Of a stretch of DNA of 64,000 bases, positions 33,491 to 41,829 are shown piece by piece. The notes below the pieces were generated by a model, which did not search any database, was not told the origin of the DNA, and worked only from the letters and a program-made list of their open reading frames with translations. The DNA lies in assembly GCA_902775355.1 (NCBI GenBank), contig CACYLY010000003.1, positions 1 through 64,000 of the forward strand, written 5' to 3'. Made by a program: the position numbers and the translations under genes. This DNA is from Oscillospiraceae bacterium (GTDB taxonomy: Bacteria; Bacillota; Clostridia; Oscillospirales; Oscillospiraceae). Each line of letters begins with the position of its first letter. Within the stretch, counting starts at the first letter, position 1.

Positions 33491-34114
33491 TCAGTTCATC
33501 GGGACCAGCTTCACGGTGTTCAGGATGGTCTGCACCGCGGGATTGTCCTTGTCCATGCGGAAGGCCGTGACCTCCACGATCTCATCCTCTCCCTCCGCGG
33601 AGTAGAAAATGTAGCAGTCGTAGCCGTCGAAGTCGAAGTGGACCGGGAGCCACTCGCGGCCGTTCAGCTCAAAAGGCTCACCCACGGTCTGGCCGTCTCT
33701 CTCCGCCACTTCGGTGGCACGGTCCAGCACGGTCTGGTCCTTCCGCAGGGTCTCGCTGCTGACCTTGAGGACGATCTTGTTGCTCTCCACGCTGTACAGG
33801 GTGATGGAGTAGGACACGTCCACCACTTCAAAGCCCTCGGGGATCGCAAACTTGACCCAAGTAAAATCTTCCAGATTCTCCGGCTCGGCCTCCGGGGCGG
33901 GACCGTCCGGCATAATGGGCAGCTCGTCCTCGTCCACAGCGGGCTCCTCGGGCTGGGGCTCCGTATCGGCGGGAGCCGGCTCGTTCTGGGCCGGGGCCGG
34001 TTCGTTCTGGGCGGGCTCGTTCTGGGCAGGGGCGGGCTTCTCGCCGCAGGCGGCCAGAGCCAGCAGCATCAGCAGCGCCAGAGCCAGCGCCAGGATCTTG
34101 CTCAGTTTTTTCAT
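33491..34114 (-). CDS. secreted lipoprotein of unknown function
   Basis: 207 residues. Signal LALALALLMLLALAACGE with lipid Cys near 23, then a linker with repeated PAQNEPA units (three copies) to about residue 80, then a ~120-residue globular domain (WVKFAIPEGFEVVDVSYSIT) that I do not recognise. ATG 34114 is preceded by AAAGGAG. It is divergent from another small lipoprotein gene; a perfect 8-bp inverted repeat overlaps its promoter. Confidence 0.75.
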   Translation of the reverse strand: MKKLSKILALALALLMLLALAACGEKPAPAQNEPAQNEPAPAQNEPAPADTEPQPEEPAVDEDELPIMPDGPAPEAEPENLEDFTWVKFAIPEGFEVVDVSYSITLYSVESNKIVLKVSSETLRKDQTVLDRATEVAERDGQTVGEPFELNGREWLPVHFDFDGYDCYIFYSAEGEDEIVEVTAFRMDKDNPAVQTILNTVKLVPMN

Positions 34115-34150
34115 GGTATGCTCCTTTCCGCTTGCCCTCCGGCAAGCCCA

Positions 34151-34170
34151 TGTGCTATGATTATAGCACA
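34151..34170 (-). promoter_or_regulatory. palindromic operator overlapping the -10 box
   Basis: TGTGCTAT-GATT-ATAGCACA: perfect 8-bp arms with a 4-bp centre. It covers the minus-strand TATAAT, so a bound dimeric repressor would block the promoter. Regulator unknown. Confidence 0.7.
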
Positions 34171-34187
34171 GATCCGGCATTTGTAAA
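34160..34187 (-). promoter_or_regulatory. promoter of lipoprotein gene
   Basis: Minus-strand TTTACA (34187-34182), 16-bp spacer, TATAAT (34165-34160). Confidence 0.82.
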
Positions 34188-34326
34188 TACATGCCGCCGA
34201 GGGGGCGCTCTCCCCGGCTCAAGGCCCCGCCTTCGCAAATCTTTTTGCAAGAGAGCAAGAAAAAGCGGGAACTATCTCCGCTCCCCGGCGTCATACGCAC
34301 GCAAGAAAAAGAAAGAAGGTCATCCT

Positions 34327-34956
34327 ATGAAAAACACGAAGAAGTACCTCTCTCTGCTGCTGGTCCTGGTGCTGGTCCTGGCGCTGGCCGCCTGCGGAAA
34401 CGCCCCGGCGGCGGAAGAGTCCGCCTCCACCCAGGCCGGCGGCTGGACGATCCCGGAAGACGCCGCAGTCAGCGACGAGGCCAGAGCCGCCTTTGAGAAG
34501 GCCATGGAAGGCCTCACCGGCGTAAGTTATCAGCCCGTGGCCCTGGTGGGCACCCAGCTCGTTTCCGGCACCAATTACTGCATCCTCTGCGAGGCCCGCG
34601 TGGTCTATCCCGACGCCGTCCCCTACTACGCTCTGGTCTATGTCTACGCCGACCTGCAGGGCGGGGCCAAGATCCTGAACATCGCGATCCTGGATATCGG
34701 CGACATTGCCGAGACCGGAGAGCTCAAGTCCGCCGAGGAGGCCCCCGCCGCGCTGATGGGCGGCTGGTCCGTGGATCGGGAGTCCTCTGTGGAGACGGAG
34801 GGCGCGCAGCTGCACCTGGCCTCCCAGGTGGTGAACGGCACCAATCACTGCGTCCTCTGCAAGGGCGGCAAGCTGGCCTTCGTGTATGAGGACCTGGATG
34901 GCAAGACCGAGCTCAAGCAGACCGTTGCCCTGGACCCCGGCGCCCTGAACGGCTGA
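34327..34956 (+). CDS. lipoprotein with two cystatin-like repeats
   Basis: 209 residues. Lipoprotein signal LLLVLVLVLALAACGN, then two related halves, each starting GGW (GGWTIPEDAAVSDEAR and GGWSVDRESSVETE) and each with a Q-x-V-x-G motif followed by Cys-x-x-Cys: TQLVSGTNYCILC and SQVVNGTNHCVLC. QxVxG is the protease-binding loop of cystatins, and the order helix - QxVxG - strands fits that fold. Whether it inhibits proteases is unknown. ATG 34327 follows GAAGG. Monocistronic with its own terminator. Confidence 0.72.
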   Translation: MKNTKKYLSLLLVLVLVLALAACGNAPAAEESASTQAGGWTIPEDAAVSDEARAAFEKAMEGLTGVSYQPVALVGTQLVSGTNYCILCEARVVYPDAVPYYALVYVYADLQGGAKILNIAILDIGDIAETGELKSAEEAPAALMGGWSVDRESSVETEGAQLHLASQVVNGTNHCVLCKGGKLAFVYEDLDGKTELKQTVALDPGALNG

Positions 34957-34990
34957 TCGTCCCGGGCCGCTTCTGGCCGACATATATCGA

Positions 34991-35025
34991 TGAAAAATCC
35001 ACCGGCAAAGCCGGTGGATTTTTCA
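34991..35025. terminator. bidirectional terminator
   Basis: Perfect 16-bp stem TGAAAAATCCACCGGC / GCCGGTGGATTTTTCA between converging genes. Confidence 0.93.
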
Positions 35026-35042
35026 TGTGTTTCAGGCTCGCA

Positions 35043-36869
35043 TCAGGTGAACACGGTGCAGGTGTTGGTAATGGTCATCATGCCCACGATCAGGCCGTTG
35101 ACGATACCGGCGATGTAGGGGTTCTTGGTGCTCTTGTAGATCACGCGGGAGATCAGCGTGGAGCCGAAGAGGATCAGCACGATCGGGAAGAGCCAGAGCA
35201 CGTACATGGGGTAGTTGGGATCGGCCATGGTCTGCTGCATCCACATCATGTGATTGGTGTTGTAGTAGGTGATGTACTGGACCCAGGGCAGCACCAGCGC
35301 GGGAGCCGCGGCGAAGAGCGCGCAGATGATGCCGTTGAACTTGCCGCCGATGCCGTTGAAGTTGAAGCAGTTGGTGGCCACGGACACCGCCACGTAGTAG
35401 GTGATGAACAGCAGCACATAGGGCAGGTAGCGCAGGATCGGCGCCTCGAAGGCCTTGATGGCGAAGGTCCAGAGCCGGAAGTCGGACAGGAAGAAGTAAT
35501 CCTCCACAAAGACGATGGCATAGGCCACGGTGACCACGATGAGGGCCAGCAGCACGCTGAGACCCAGCTTCTTGCCGCCGATCTTCACGCCCCGGGCGGC
35601 CAGATCCACGCCGTTCTTCTTGCCGTAGGCGAAGTAGAAGACGACCATGCTCAGGATGGTGAAGAGACCGCAGGCCGTGGACCAGAGGCCCAGGCCCATG
35701 GCCTCGCCCTGGGCCACGGGCATGGAATTGCCCTTGTGGACCAGCGTGAGGTAGACCAGACAGCCGAAGACGGCGCCCAGCACCAGGCTCAGCCAGAACC
35801 AGAGCTTGCCCTTCTTATCCGGCACGGGAGCGGCCTCGGCAGGCTCCTCGGCGCGCAGGGAGGCGAAGGTCGGGGTGAAGACCAGCAGGGTGGTGAAGGC
35901 GCACAGGAAGATGGCCAGCCCGATGGCGCCCACGAAGTTGAAGGCCTCCTTCCACTGCCAGACCTGGTTGGTGGGCTCGATGGCGATGGGAGCGTTCAGA
36001 GTCTTGGAGAAGAAGTCGCAGATATAGCTCTCGGAGCGGGCGGAGAAGTGGGACCAGGGGTGGATGATGGGCGGGCGGTAGATGATGCGCAGGGTGTTCT
36101 TGCCGTCCACGTCCTCCCGGTATTCGGTGTACTCCTTGCGTACCTCCCACTCGGCCTTGTCCTTGCCGAAGTTCAGGAAGGCCTGGGCCGTGTCGGTCTG
36201 CATGAAATAGGGAGAGCTGAGGGGCTTGCCCTCGGGGCTGACAGAGGTGCCGAAGAACTCGTCGTAGACGGCAGAGATCACGGCCGCGTCGCGCTTGCCG
36301 TAGGGATTGGCGAAGCTGCCGTCCTCATTCTGGTACAGGGGATCGTTGCAGTGGATCAGAGCGGCGGCGATCAGCGGGGTCTCATTCAGATTGTCCGCCT
36401 GGACGGCGGCGTTGACGGACCAGCTGCCCATGGAGTGGCCGGTGACGCCGATGCGGCTCACGTCCACGAAGGGCATGCGGCTCAGAGCCAGAACGCCCTG
36501 ATACACGCCGTCCGGTGCCAGGATAAAGAAGTCGGGCGTGACCTCGGAATCGCCGTGGTCGGGCTGGTCGATGGACAGGACCACGAAGCCCCGGCGGGCC
36601 AGCTCCACATAGTTGGCGTCAGCCATCTCCTTGTTGTTCAGATAGCCGTGGCTGGTCACGACGGCGGGCGCGGGATTCTCCGCGGTGGCGTTTTCGGGGA
36701 TCAGCAGGTAGGCGGACATGGTATAGCCGCTGTCCGTCTCGATGGTGAGCTCCTTCATGGCAACTTTGCCGCCGTTGGTCTGCACGGCGTGCACCACGAT
36801 GCCGCTCAGCAGCATCAGAGCCAGGGAAATAACCAGGAATATCTTCGCTGTTTTCTTCACTTTTTCCAT
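35043..36869 (-). CDS. alpha/beta hydrolase fused to a multi-helix membrane domain
   Basis: 608 residues. One N-terminal helix (IFLVISLALMLLSGIVVHAV) leads to an exported-side alpha/beta-hydrolase domain (about 35-300) with VVTSHGYLNNKE, the DQPDHGDS segment and nucleophile elbow GHSMGSW. From about residue 310 to the end there are eight hydrophobic helices, with a loop rich in charged residues. The fusion is known in Clostridia as uncharacterised dienelactone-hydrolase-like proteins. Substrate unknown; a lipid or wall-associated ester is possible. GAGGAG precedes ATG 36869. Divergent from a MarR gene with a perfect operator between them. Confidence 0.8.
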   Translation of the reverse strand: MEKVKKTAKIFLVISLALMLLSGIVVHAVQTNGGKVAMKELTIETDSGYTMSAYLLIPENATAENPAPAVVTSHGYLNNKEMADANYVELARRGFVVLSIDQPDHGDSEVTPDFFILAPDGVYQGVLALSRMPFVDVSRIGVTGHSMGSWSVNAAVQADNLNETPLIAAALIHCNDPLYQNEDGSFANPYGKRDAAVISAVYDEFFGTSVSPEGKPLSSPYFMQTDTAQAFLNFGKDKAEWEVRKEYTEYREDVDGKNTLRIIYRPPIIHPWSHFSARSESYICDFFSKTLNAPIAIEPTNQVWQWKEAFNFVGAIGLAIFLCAFTTLLVFTPTFASLRAEEPAEAAPVPDKKGKLWFWLSLVLGAVFGCLVYLTLVHKGNSMPVAQGEAMGLGLWSTACGLFTILSMVVFYFAYGKKNGVDLAARGVKIGGKKLGLSVLLALIVVTVAYAIVFVEDYFFLSDFRLWTFAIKAFEAPILRYLPYVLLFITYYVAVSVATNCFNFNGIGGKFNGIICALFAAAPALVLPWVQYITYYNTNHMMWMQQTMADPNYPMYVLWLFPIVLILFGSTLISRVIYKSTKNPYIAGIVNGLIVGMMTITNTCTVFT

Positions 36870-36921
36870 GATTGCGCGTCTCCTCTCTCATTTTACTTTG
36901 CCGATGCAAAGAACTATTGTC

Positions 36922-36950
36922 AGTATAGTCCAATTACTTTCCGCTGGCAA
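36922..36950 (-). promoter_or_regulatory. promoter of the hydrolase-membrane gene
   Basis: Minus-strand TTGCCA (36950-36945), 17-bp spacer, TATACT (36927-36922). Confidence 0.75.
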
Positions 36951-37030
36951 GTATTTATTCTCTACGAAAAAACATCCGGGATTTTGTGTACTTTGCCCAA
37001 GGCTCTTTTGATTGCGCCGAACTCCGTCTT

Positions 37031-37047
37031 ATGCTATAGTATAGCAT
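37031..37047 (+). promoter_or_regulatory. perfect 17-bp palindrome, predicted MarR operator
   Basis: ATGCTATA-G-TATAGCAT, overlapping the likely -10 (TATAGT) of the marR gene. Length and symmetry are typical for MarR dimers. Confidence 0.75.
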
Positions 37048-37091
37048 GTTAATAAGCTGACAATCATCTGTGGAAAGGACTTCCCCGCCCT

Positions 37092-37601
37092 ATGAAGCTG
37101 GAATGGATGGGCCCGTACAGGGACCTGATCGGAAATTTTTATCGCTCGGCCAACGGCTATTCCCAGATCTGCAAGACGGAGCTCTTCGGGGACCCGGTCC
37201 CCTTCTCCCCCTATGAGGTGCAGATCCTGGAGCACATTCTGGAATATGCCGATCAGCGCCGGAACATGAAGTGGTACGCCAGCCGCCTGGGGCTCAGTCA
37301 GGCCACCTTCTCCAAGTACGTCCAAAAGCTGGTGAGCAAGGGCCTGCTGGAGAAGTACCACGCCCGCGGGAATAAAAAGGACGTGATTCTCATGGTCTCC
37401 CCCCTGGGGCAGCAGGAATACGCCCTCTACGCCAAGGCCGCCCGGGAGCAGTATTTCCAGGAGCTTTTCGACGTGCTGGACAAGGCCGGGCCCCGGGAGC
37501 TGGAAACCCTACGGCAGGTTTTCTCCATTTTGGGCCGCTGGCACCGGGAGAAGGCGGCGGACAGTCCGGAGGAGCCCGATCCCCTGATCCGGGTGGAATA
37601 G
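37092..37601 (+). CDS. MarR-family transcriptional regulator
   Basis: 169 residues. Winged helix in the middle: YEVQILEHILEYADQRRNM, then recognition helix LGLSQATFSKYVQKLVSKGLL and wing YHARGNKKDVILMVSPLG. It likely represses itself and possibly the divergent hydrolase-membrane gene through the palindrome at 37031. Ribosome site GGAAAGGACTTCC before ATG 37092. Ligand unknown. Confidence 0.88.
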   Translation: MKLEWMGPYRDLIGNFYRSANGYSQICKTELFGDPVPFSPYEVQILEHILEYADQRRNMKWYASRLGLSQATFSKYVQKLVSKGLLEKYHARGNKKDVILMVSPLGQQEYALYAKAAREQYFQELFDVLDKAGPRELETLRQVFSILGRWHREKAADSPEEPDPLIRVE

Positions 37602-37736
37602 TCTCCGGCCGGCCGCAGCTCTCCAAAAGTCTTTCCGGACCGCCTGGAAACGAATCCCTGACGGAGAAGCCGCGTTCGTCGTCAGGGATCCTTCTTTCCC
37701 CCGCATCCTGTCATCTGGTCAAAAGGCAGAAAAGCG

Positions 37737-37781
37737 CAGGTCGTTTTTGTGCATCATGCACAAAGCGGCCTGCTGTTTTTT
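37737..37781 (+). terminator. long hairpin with T-run before the sugar ABC operon
   Basis: GCAGGTCG...TTTTTGTGCA pairs with TGCACAAAG...CGGCCTGC around TCA, then GTTTTTT. It insulates the sugar operon from upstream transcription. Confidence 0.8.
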
Positions 37782-37801
37782 AGAGAAAAGCCCCGACAGT
37801 A

Positions 37802-37850
37802 TTGACAAATATATAAAATAATTGTAAAATCTTTTCGTCGCTAGAGCGAC
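37802..37850 (+). promoter_or_regulatory. promoter and candidate operator of the sugar ABC operon
   Basis: TTGACA (37802-37807), 17-bp spacer, TAAAAT (37825-37830). Directly after the -10 is GTCGCT-AG-AGCGAC (37837-37850), a perfect 6-bp inverted repeat at about +1 to +14, well placed for a LacI-type repressor; no regulator gene is nearby. Confidence 0.75.
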
Positions 37851-37875
37851 AAAACACGAAAAGGAGAATGGGATT

Positions 37876-39183
37876 ATGAAAAAGCTCTTAGCGTTTCTGC
37901 TCGCACTCGTCATGATCTTCGCCCTGGCTGCCTGCGGCCAGACCGAGGAGAAGCCCGCTGAGGCCCCGGCTGAGGAGAATGCTCCCGAAGCCGCCGGCGA
38001 TGAGATCGTCCTGGACGTCATCATCTGCCAGTACGGCCCCAACACCAATGAGTGGTTCCTGGGTTCCGGCATGAACGGCACGAACTTCGTCGCCAAGTTC
38101 GAGGCGGAGAACCCCGGCATCAAGCTGAACCTGGAGGTCGTCTCCTGGAACGACGTGCACCAGGTCGTTGACACCCGCATCGCCAACAACAATCCCCCCG
38201 ACATTCTGAACATCGACACCTTCTCCGAGTTTGTTCCCGACGGTCTGCTGATGCCCGTCAAGGATTACTGCCCGGAGGATCTGTACAACGACTTCTTCCC
38301 CGCCTTCATCGCCGAGTCTGTGATCGACGATACCGTCTGGGCCGTTCCCGACCTGGCCTCTGCCCGCGCCCTGTTCTACAACGTCGACCTTCTGAAGGAA
38401 GCCGGCGTTGAGGTCCCCACCACCTGGGCCGAGCTGGAAGACGCCTGCCAGGCTCTCCTGGACTACTACGGCGGCGAAGTGTACCCCTGGGGCATTGATA
38501 TGACCACCGACGAAGGCCAGGCCTGCTTTGCCTACTATGCCTGGGGCAACGGCGGCGGCTTCGTGGACGCCGGCGGCAACTGGGCGCTCAACACTCCTGA
38601 GAACATCGAGGCTGTGGAGTTCGCCGTTGGCCTGGTGCAGAAGGGCTACACCAACCCCAACCCCGCCACCGAGACCCGTTACGATCTGCAGGATATGTTT
38701 GCCGCCGGCAAGCTCGCCATGCTGCTGACGACCAACCAGCTGCCCACCTACGTTGCCGATAAGGGCGGCAACATCAACATGGCCACCGCCGCCATCCCCG
38801 CCAACGAGGGCAAGACCGGCTCCTCCGTGGGCGTTATGGACCGCATCATGGTCTTCAAGGACGACGCCGCTCCCGACCAGGCCAAGCGCAACGAGGCCAT
38901 CGGCAAGTTCCTGAAGTTCTTCTACGATCCCGAGAACTATGTGGGCTGGGTCAGCATGGAGGGCTTCCTCCCCGCCGTGAACTCCGCCGTCGAAGCGCTG
39001 GTCGCCTCTGATCCCAGCTTCGGCGCCTGGCTGGATGTTCTGGGCAGCTGCCAGTTCTATCCCGCCGCCAAGGCCGAATGGGCCACCGTCCGCCAGGGTG
39101 TCACCACCGTTGAGCAGAACGCTCTGATCGGTGGGGACGTCAAGGAAGGTCTGGACGCTCTGCAGGCTGAAGTCGCCGGCTGA
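37876..39183 (+). CDS. sugar ABC transporter substrate-binding lipoprotein
   Basis: 435 residues. Signal LLAFLLALVMIFALAACGQ with lipid Cys near 21, acidic spacer, then the family 1 solute-binding fold: KFEAENPGIKLNLEVVSW, ARALFYNVDLLKEAGVEVPTTW (typical MalE-like), WAVPDL, and AGKLAMLLTTN. AAGGAG precedes the ATG. It is followed by two permease genes; no ATPase gene is present, so a shared MsmK/UgpC-type ATPase is expected elsewhere. Sugar specificity cannot be read. Confidence 0.93.
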   Translation: MKKLLAFLLALVMIFALAACGQTEEKPAEAPAEENAPEAAGDEIVLDVIICQYGPNTNEWFLGSGMNGTNFVAKFEAENPGIKLNLEVVSWNDVHQVVDTRIANNNPPDILNIDTFSEFVPDGLLMPVKDYCPEDLYNDFFPAFIAESVIDDTVWAVPDLASARALFYNVDLLKEAGVEVPTTWAELEDACQALLDYYGGEVYPWGIDMTTDEGQACFAYYAWGNGGGFVDAGGNWALNTPENIEAVEFAVGLVQKGYTNPNPATETRYDLQDMFAAGKLAMLLTTNQLPTYVADKGGNINMATAAIPANEGKTGSSVGVMDRIMVFKDDAAPDQAKRNEAIGKFLKFFYDPENYVGWVSMEGFLPAVNSAVEALVASDPSFGAWLDVLGSCQFYPAAKAEWATVRQGVTTVEQNALIGGDVKEGLDALQAEVAG

Positions 39184-39196
39184 TCTTTCGTTCAGG

Positions 39197-39231
39197 ACGG
39201 ACTCGGCTGTTAAAAGCCGAGTCCGTTTTTT
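39197..39231 (+). terminator. hairpin after the binding-protein gene
   Basis: ACGGACTCGGCT pairs with AGCCGAGTCCGT, then TTTTT. As in many sugar operons it would lower permease expression relative to the abundant binding protein. Confidence 0.9.
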
Positions 39232-39270
39232 GAATGCTCCGATATTTCCGTTCGATTGGGGGAACGCTCC

Positions 39271-40158
39271 GTGAACTCCATCCACGTCAAGCACAAGTGG
39301 GAGCCCTATCTCTGGCTGCTGCCCAGTCTGCTGCTGATCGCGATCTTTGTCGTCTTTCCGATCCTGATCGTTTTCAAGCTCTCCTTCAGCGAGATCACCC
39401 CCGGCGGAGTGATCGGCGGCTTCATCGGCTTTCAGAATTTTGTCGAGGCCGTCCATCTGCCCCCCTTCAAAACCGTGATGCTCAACACCTTCTGGTGGGT
39501 CCTCTCGGTGGTGGGGCTGTCCACGCTTCTGGGCTTCATCATCGCCATGGTCATGAACCAGAAGTTCCGCGGCCGCAAGATCGCCCGGGCGATCCTGGTC
39601 TTCCCCTGGGCCACCTCCCTGGTCATCCAGGCCTCCATCTGGAACTATATCATCAAATATGAATACGGCAGCCTCAACAGCGTGCTGCTGAACCTGGGCG
39701 TCATCAACCAGGCCATCAACTGGCGCACCAGCTATCCGATCGAGTTCATCTGGGAGTGCGGCGTGGGTATTTTCGTCACGGTCCCCTTTGTCGCCTTCTG
39801 CGTTCTCTCCGGCCTGCAGTCCATCGACGGCTCCCTCTATGAGGCGGCCACCATGGACGGCGCCGGCTTCTGGAGCAAGCTTTGGAATATCACGCTGCCC
39901 ATGGTCAGGCCCTCCCTGACCGTGAGCACGGTTTTGAATATCATCTACGTCTTCAATTCCTTCCCCATTGTCTACACCATGACCAAAGGCGCCCCGGCCC
40001 ACAAGACGGACACCATGATCACCTATCTGTACATGCTCAGCTTTTATGAGCGGAAGAAGGGACCGGCCACGGCCCTGTCGGTGATCGGTTTTCTGATCCT
40101 CTGTCTCTGCGCCGGGATCTATATGGTCACCGTGATGCGGAAGGAGGAGACGCAATGA
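39271..40158 (+). CDS. sugar ABC transporter permease (MalF type)
   Basis: 295 residues with six helices (LLPSLLLIAIFVVFPILIVF first) and the EAA loop SLYEAATMDGAGFWSKLWNITLP that docks the ATPase. Start is GTG 39271 behind GGGGGAACG; a TTG at 39256 is possible. Its stop overlaps the next gene by 4 bp. Confidence 0.93.
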   Translation: MNSIHVKHKWEPYLWLLPSLLLIAIFVVFPILIVFKLSFSEITPGGVIGGFIGFQNFVEAVHLPPFKTVMLNTFWWVLSVVGLSTLLGFIIAMVMNQKFRGRKIARAILVFPWATSLVIQASIWNYIIKYEYGSLNSVLLNLGVINQAINWRTSYPIEFIWECGVGIFVTVPFVAFCVLSGLQSIDGSLYEAATMDGAGFWSKLWNITLPMVRPSLTVSTVLNIIYVFNSFPIVYTMTKGAPAHKTDTMITYLYMLSFYERKKGPATALSVIGFLILCLCAGIYMVTVMRKEETQ

Positions 40159-41747
40159 GAGATCCCGAGCTCAAGCGGGTAAACCGCCGTTTCCTTCTGC
40201 TGCTGATCCTGGGGATCGCACTGGCTCTGATCCTGATGAGCCTTCCCCTCTACAGCTTCAACGCCGCCGTCTACGTCAAAAAATCTCCCAACACCTTTGT
40301 GGGAGACGAGAAGTATCTGGCGGCCATGGAGGAGGTAGAGTCCGTCGCCGCGGGATACCGGGACCAGGGCTTTGACGTGGAGATCAGCGAGGAAGCCCTG
40401 GAGCGTGTGAACTCCAAGGGCGAGAAGACCTCCCTCATCACCTTCACGATCCAGGAGAGCTTCAGCAAAAATCTCTTTTCCTTCCTGGGCTGCGGTCTTG
40501 CCTCCTCCCGGGTACTCACGCTGATCCTGATCCTCCTGGGTCTTGCGCTTGCCTGCGCGCTGCTGGGCACGCTCGTCAGCATGGATCTGCCCCAGCGCTC
40601 TCTTCCCCGCCGAACGGCGCTGCTGCGCAGTCTCGCCTCCGCGGCTCTGCTGCTGGCCCTGCTGCTGGTGCCGGTCTTTGTGCTGACGAACAATTACACC
40701 TTCTCCCGCCAGATCTCTCTCTACAACAAGGATCTGCTGACCGAGGGGAAGGATCTGCTCTTTGCCAAGCTGGACCGCTTCCTCTTCCAGGGCGGGATGG
40801 GCAGCGGCATCGACAATGCCCTCAGCCAGATGCAGATGCAGACCTCGCCGCTGATCTGGGTCCTGATGCCGGCCCTGTTCCTGTCCCTGCTGGCCGCAGT
40901 GCAGCTGCGGCGGGGCAGCATTAAAAGCGCGCTTCTGCGCGGTCTGCTGTATTTCTTTGTTGTGGTCGTCTGCCTGATCACCCTGTTCCCCTACTACGTC
41001 ATGACCATCACCGCCTTCCGCTCCAACGCGGAGACGCTGGACATGTACTTTCTCCATCTCTTCCCCACAGAGTGGCTCTGGAAAAATCTGACCAGCATCA
41101 TCCAGCGGGGCGTTCCCCGGTATCTGCTCAACTCGCTGCTGGTGGCCGGCGGGGCGACCTGCGTGGCCATGCTCTGCGGCATTCCCGCCGCCTACGCCAT
41201 GGCCCGCATGGACTTCAAGGGGAAGAAGGCCTTTCTGGGCTTTGTCATCATGAGTCAGATGTTCTCCCCCGTGGTGCTGCTCATCGGCATTTCCCAGCTG
41301 ATGAACACCCTGCGTCTCAATGACAGCGTGGTAGGCCTGATGCTCATCAACGCCGCCTTCAACCAGGCCTTCGCCATCTGGCTGCTGCGGGGCACCTTCG
41401 TTTCCATTTCCCCGGAAATGGAGCAGGCCGCGCTGATCGACGGCTGCAATACCACCGGCGCGCTGACCAAGGTCCTGATCCCCATGGCCGCTCCCGGCAT
41501 CGTAACGGCCCTGATTTTCGTCTTCATCAACGCCTGGAACGAGTACACCATCTCCACGGTCCTGATCTCCACCGACATCAACCGCCCCATCACCGTGGGC
41601 ATCACCCAGTTCTCCTCCTTCAACATGATCGAGTGGCAGTATCTCTTCGCCGCCTCCCTTCTGGCGACGATCCCGGTGGTGATCCTGTTCATGAGCATCG
41701 AAAAGCACCTGACCTCCGGACTGACCTCCGGCGGCGTCAAGGGATAG
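40155..41747 (+). CDS. sugar ABC transporter permease (MalG type) with long N-terminal extension
   Basis: 530 residues, nearly twice the usual ~280. The C-terminal ~275 residues are a normal MalG permease (VTLFPYYVMTITAFRSN-like start, EAA loop EMEQAALIDGCNTTGALTKV). The first ~250 residues add one anchor helix, a soluble segment (about 35-110, KSPNTFVGDEKYLAAMEEVE), and further helices (near 115-140, 155-180, 230-255). The extension may be a docking or regulatory domain. Last gene of the operon. Confidence 0.88.
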   Translation: MRDPELKRVNRRFLLLLILGIALALILMSLPLYSFNAAVYVKKSPNTFVGDEKYLAAMEEVESVAAGYRDQGFDVEISEEALERVNSKGEKTSLITFTIQESFSKNLFSFLGCGLASSRVLTLILILLGLALACALLGTLVSMDLPQRSLPRRTALLRSLASAALLLALLLVPVFVLTNNYTFSRQISLYNKDLLTEGKDLLFAKLDRFLFQGGMGSGIDNALSQMQMQTSPLIWVLMPALFLSLLAAVQLRRGSIKSALLRGLLYFFVVVVCLITLFPYYVMTITAFRSNAETLDMYFLHLFPTEWLWKNLTSIIQRGVPRYLLNSLLVAGGATCVAMLCGIPAAYAMARMDFKGKKAFLGFVIMSQMFSPVVLLIGISQLMNTLRLNDSVVGLMLINAAFNQAFAIWLLRGTFVSISPEMEQAALIDGCNTTGALTKVLIPMAAPGIVTALIFVFINAWNEYTISTVLISTDINRPITVGITQFSSFNMIEWQYLFAASLLATIPVVILFMSIEKHLTSGLTSGGVKG

Positions 41748-41764
41748 ACCTCTCCCCGCACGAC

Positions 41765-41806
41765 AAAAAACGGACTCTCTGCGAAGAGCAGAAAGTCCGT
41801 TTTTTT
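41765..41806 (+). terminator. terminator of the sugar ABC operon
   Basis: ACGGACTCTCTGC pairs with GCAGAAAGTCCGT (one mismatch), flanked by A- and T-runs. Confidence 0.88.
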
Positions 41807-41829
41807 GTTGTGTTAATTTGTTGTGTTAG

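Noticed and set aside
37888..40155. 755-codon minus-strand frame opposite the sugar ABC genes
   Set aside because: Shadow; the plus-strand genes have promoter, signals and EAA loops.
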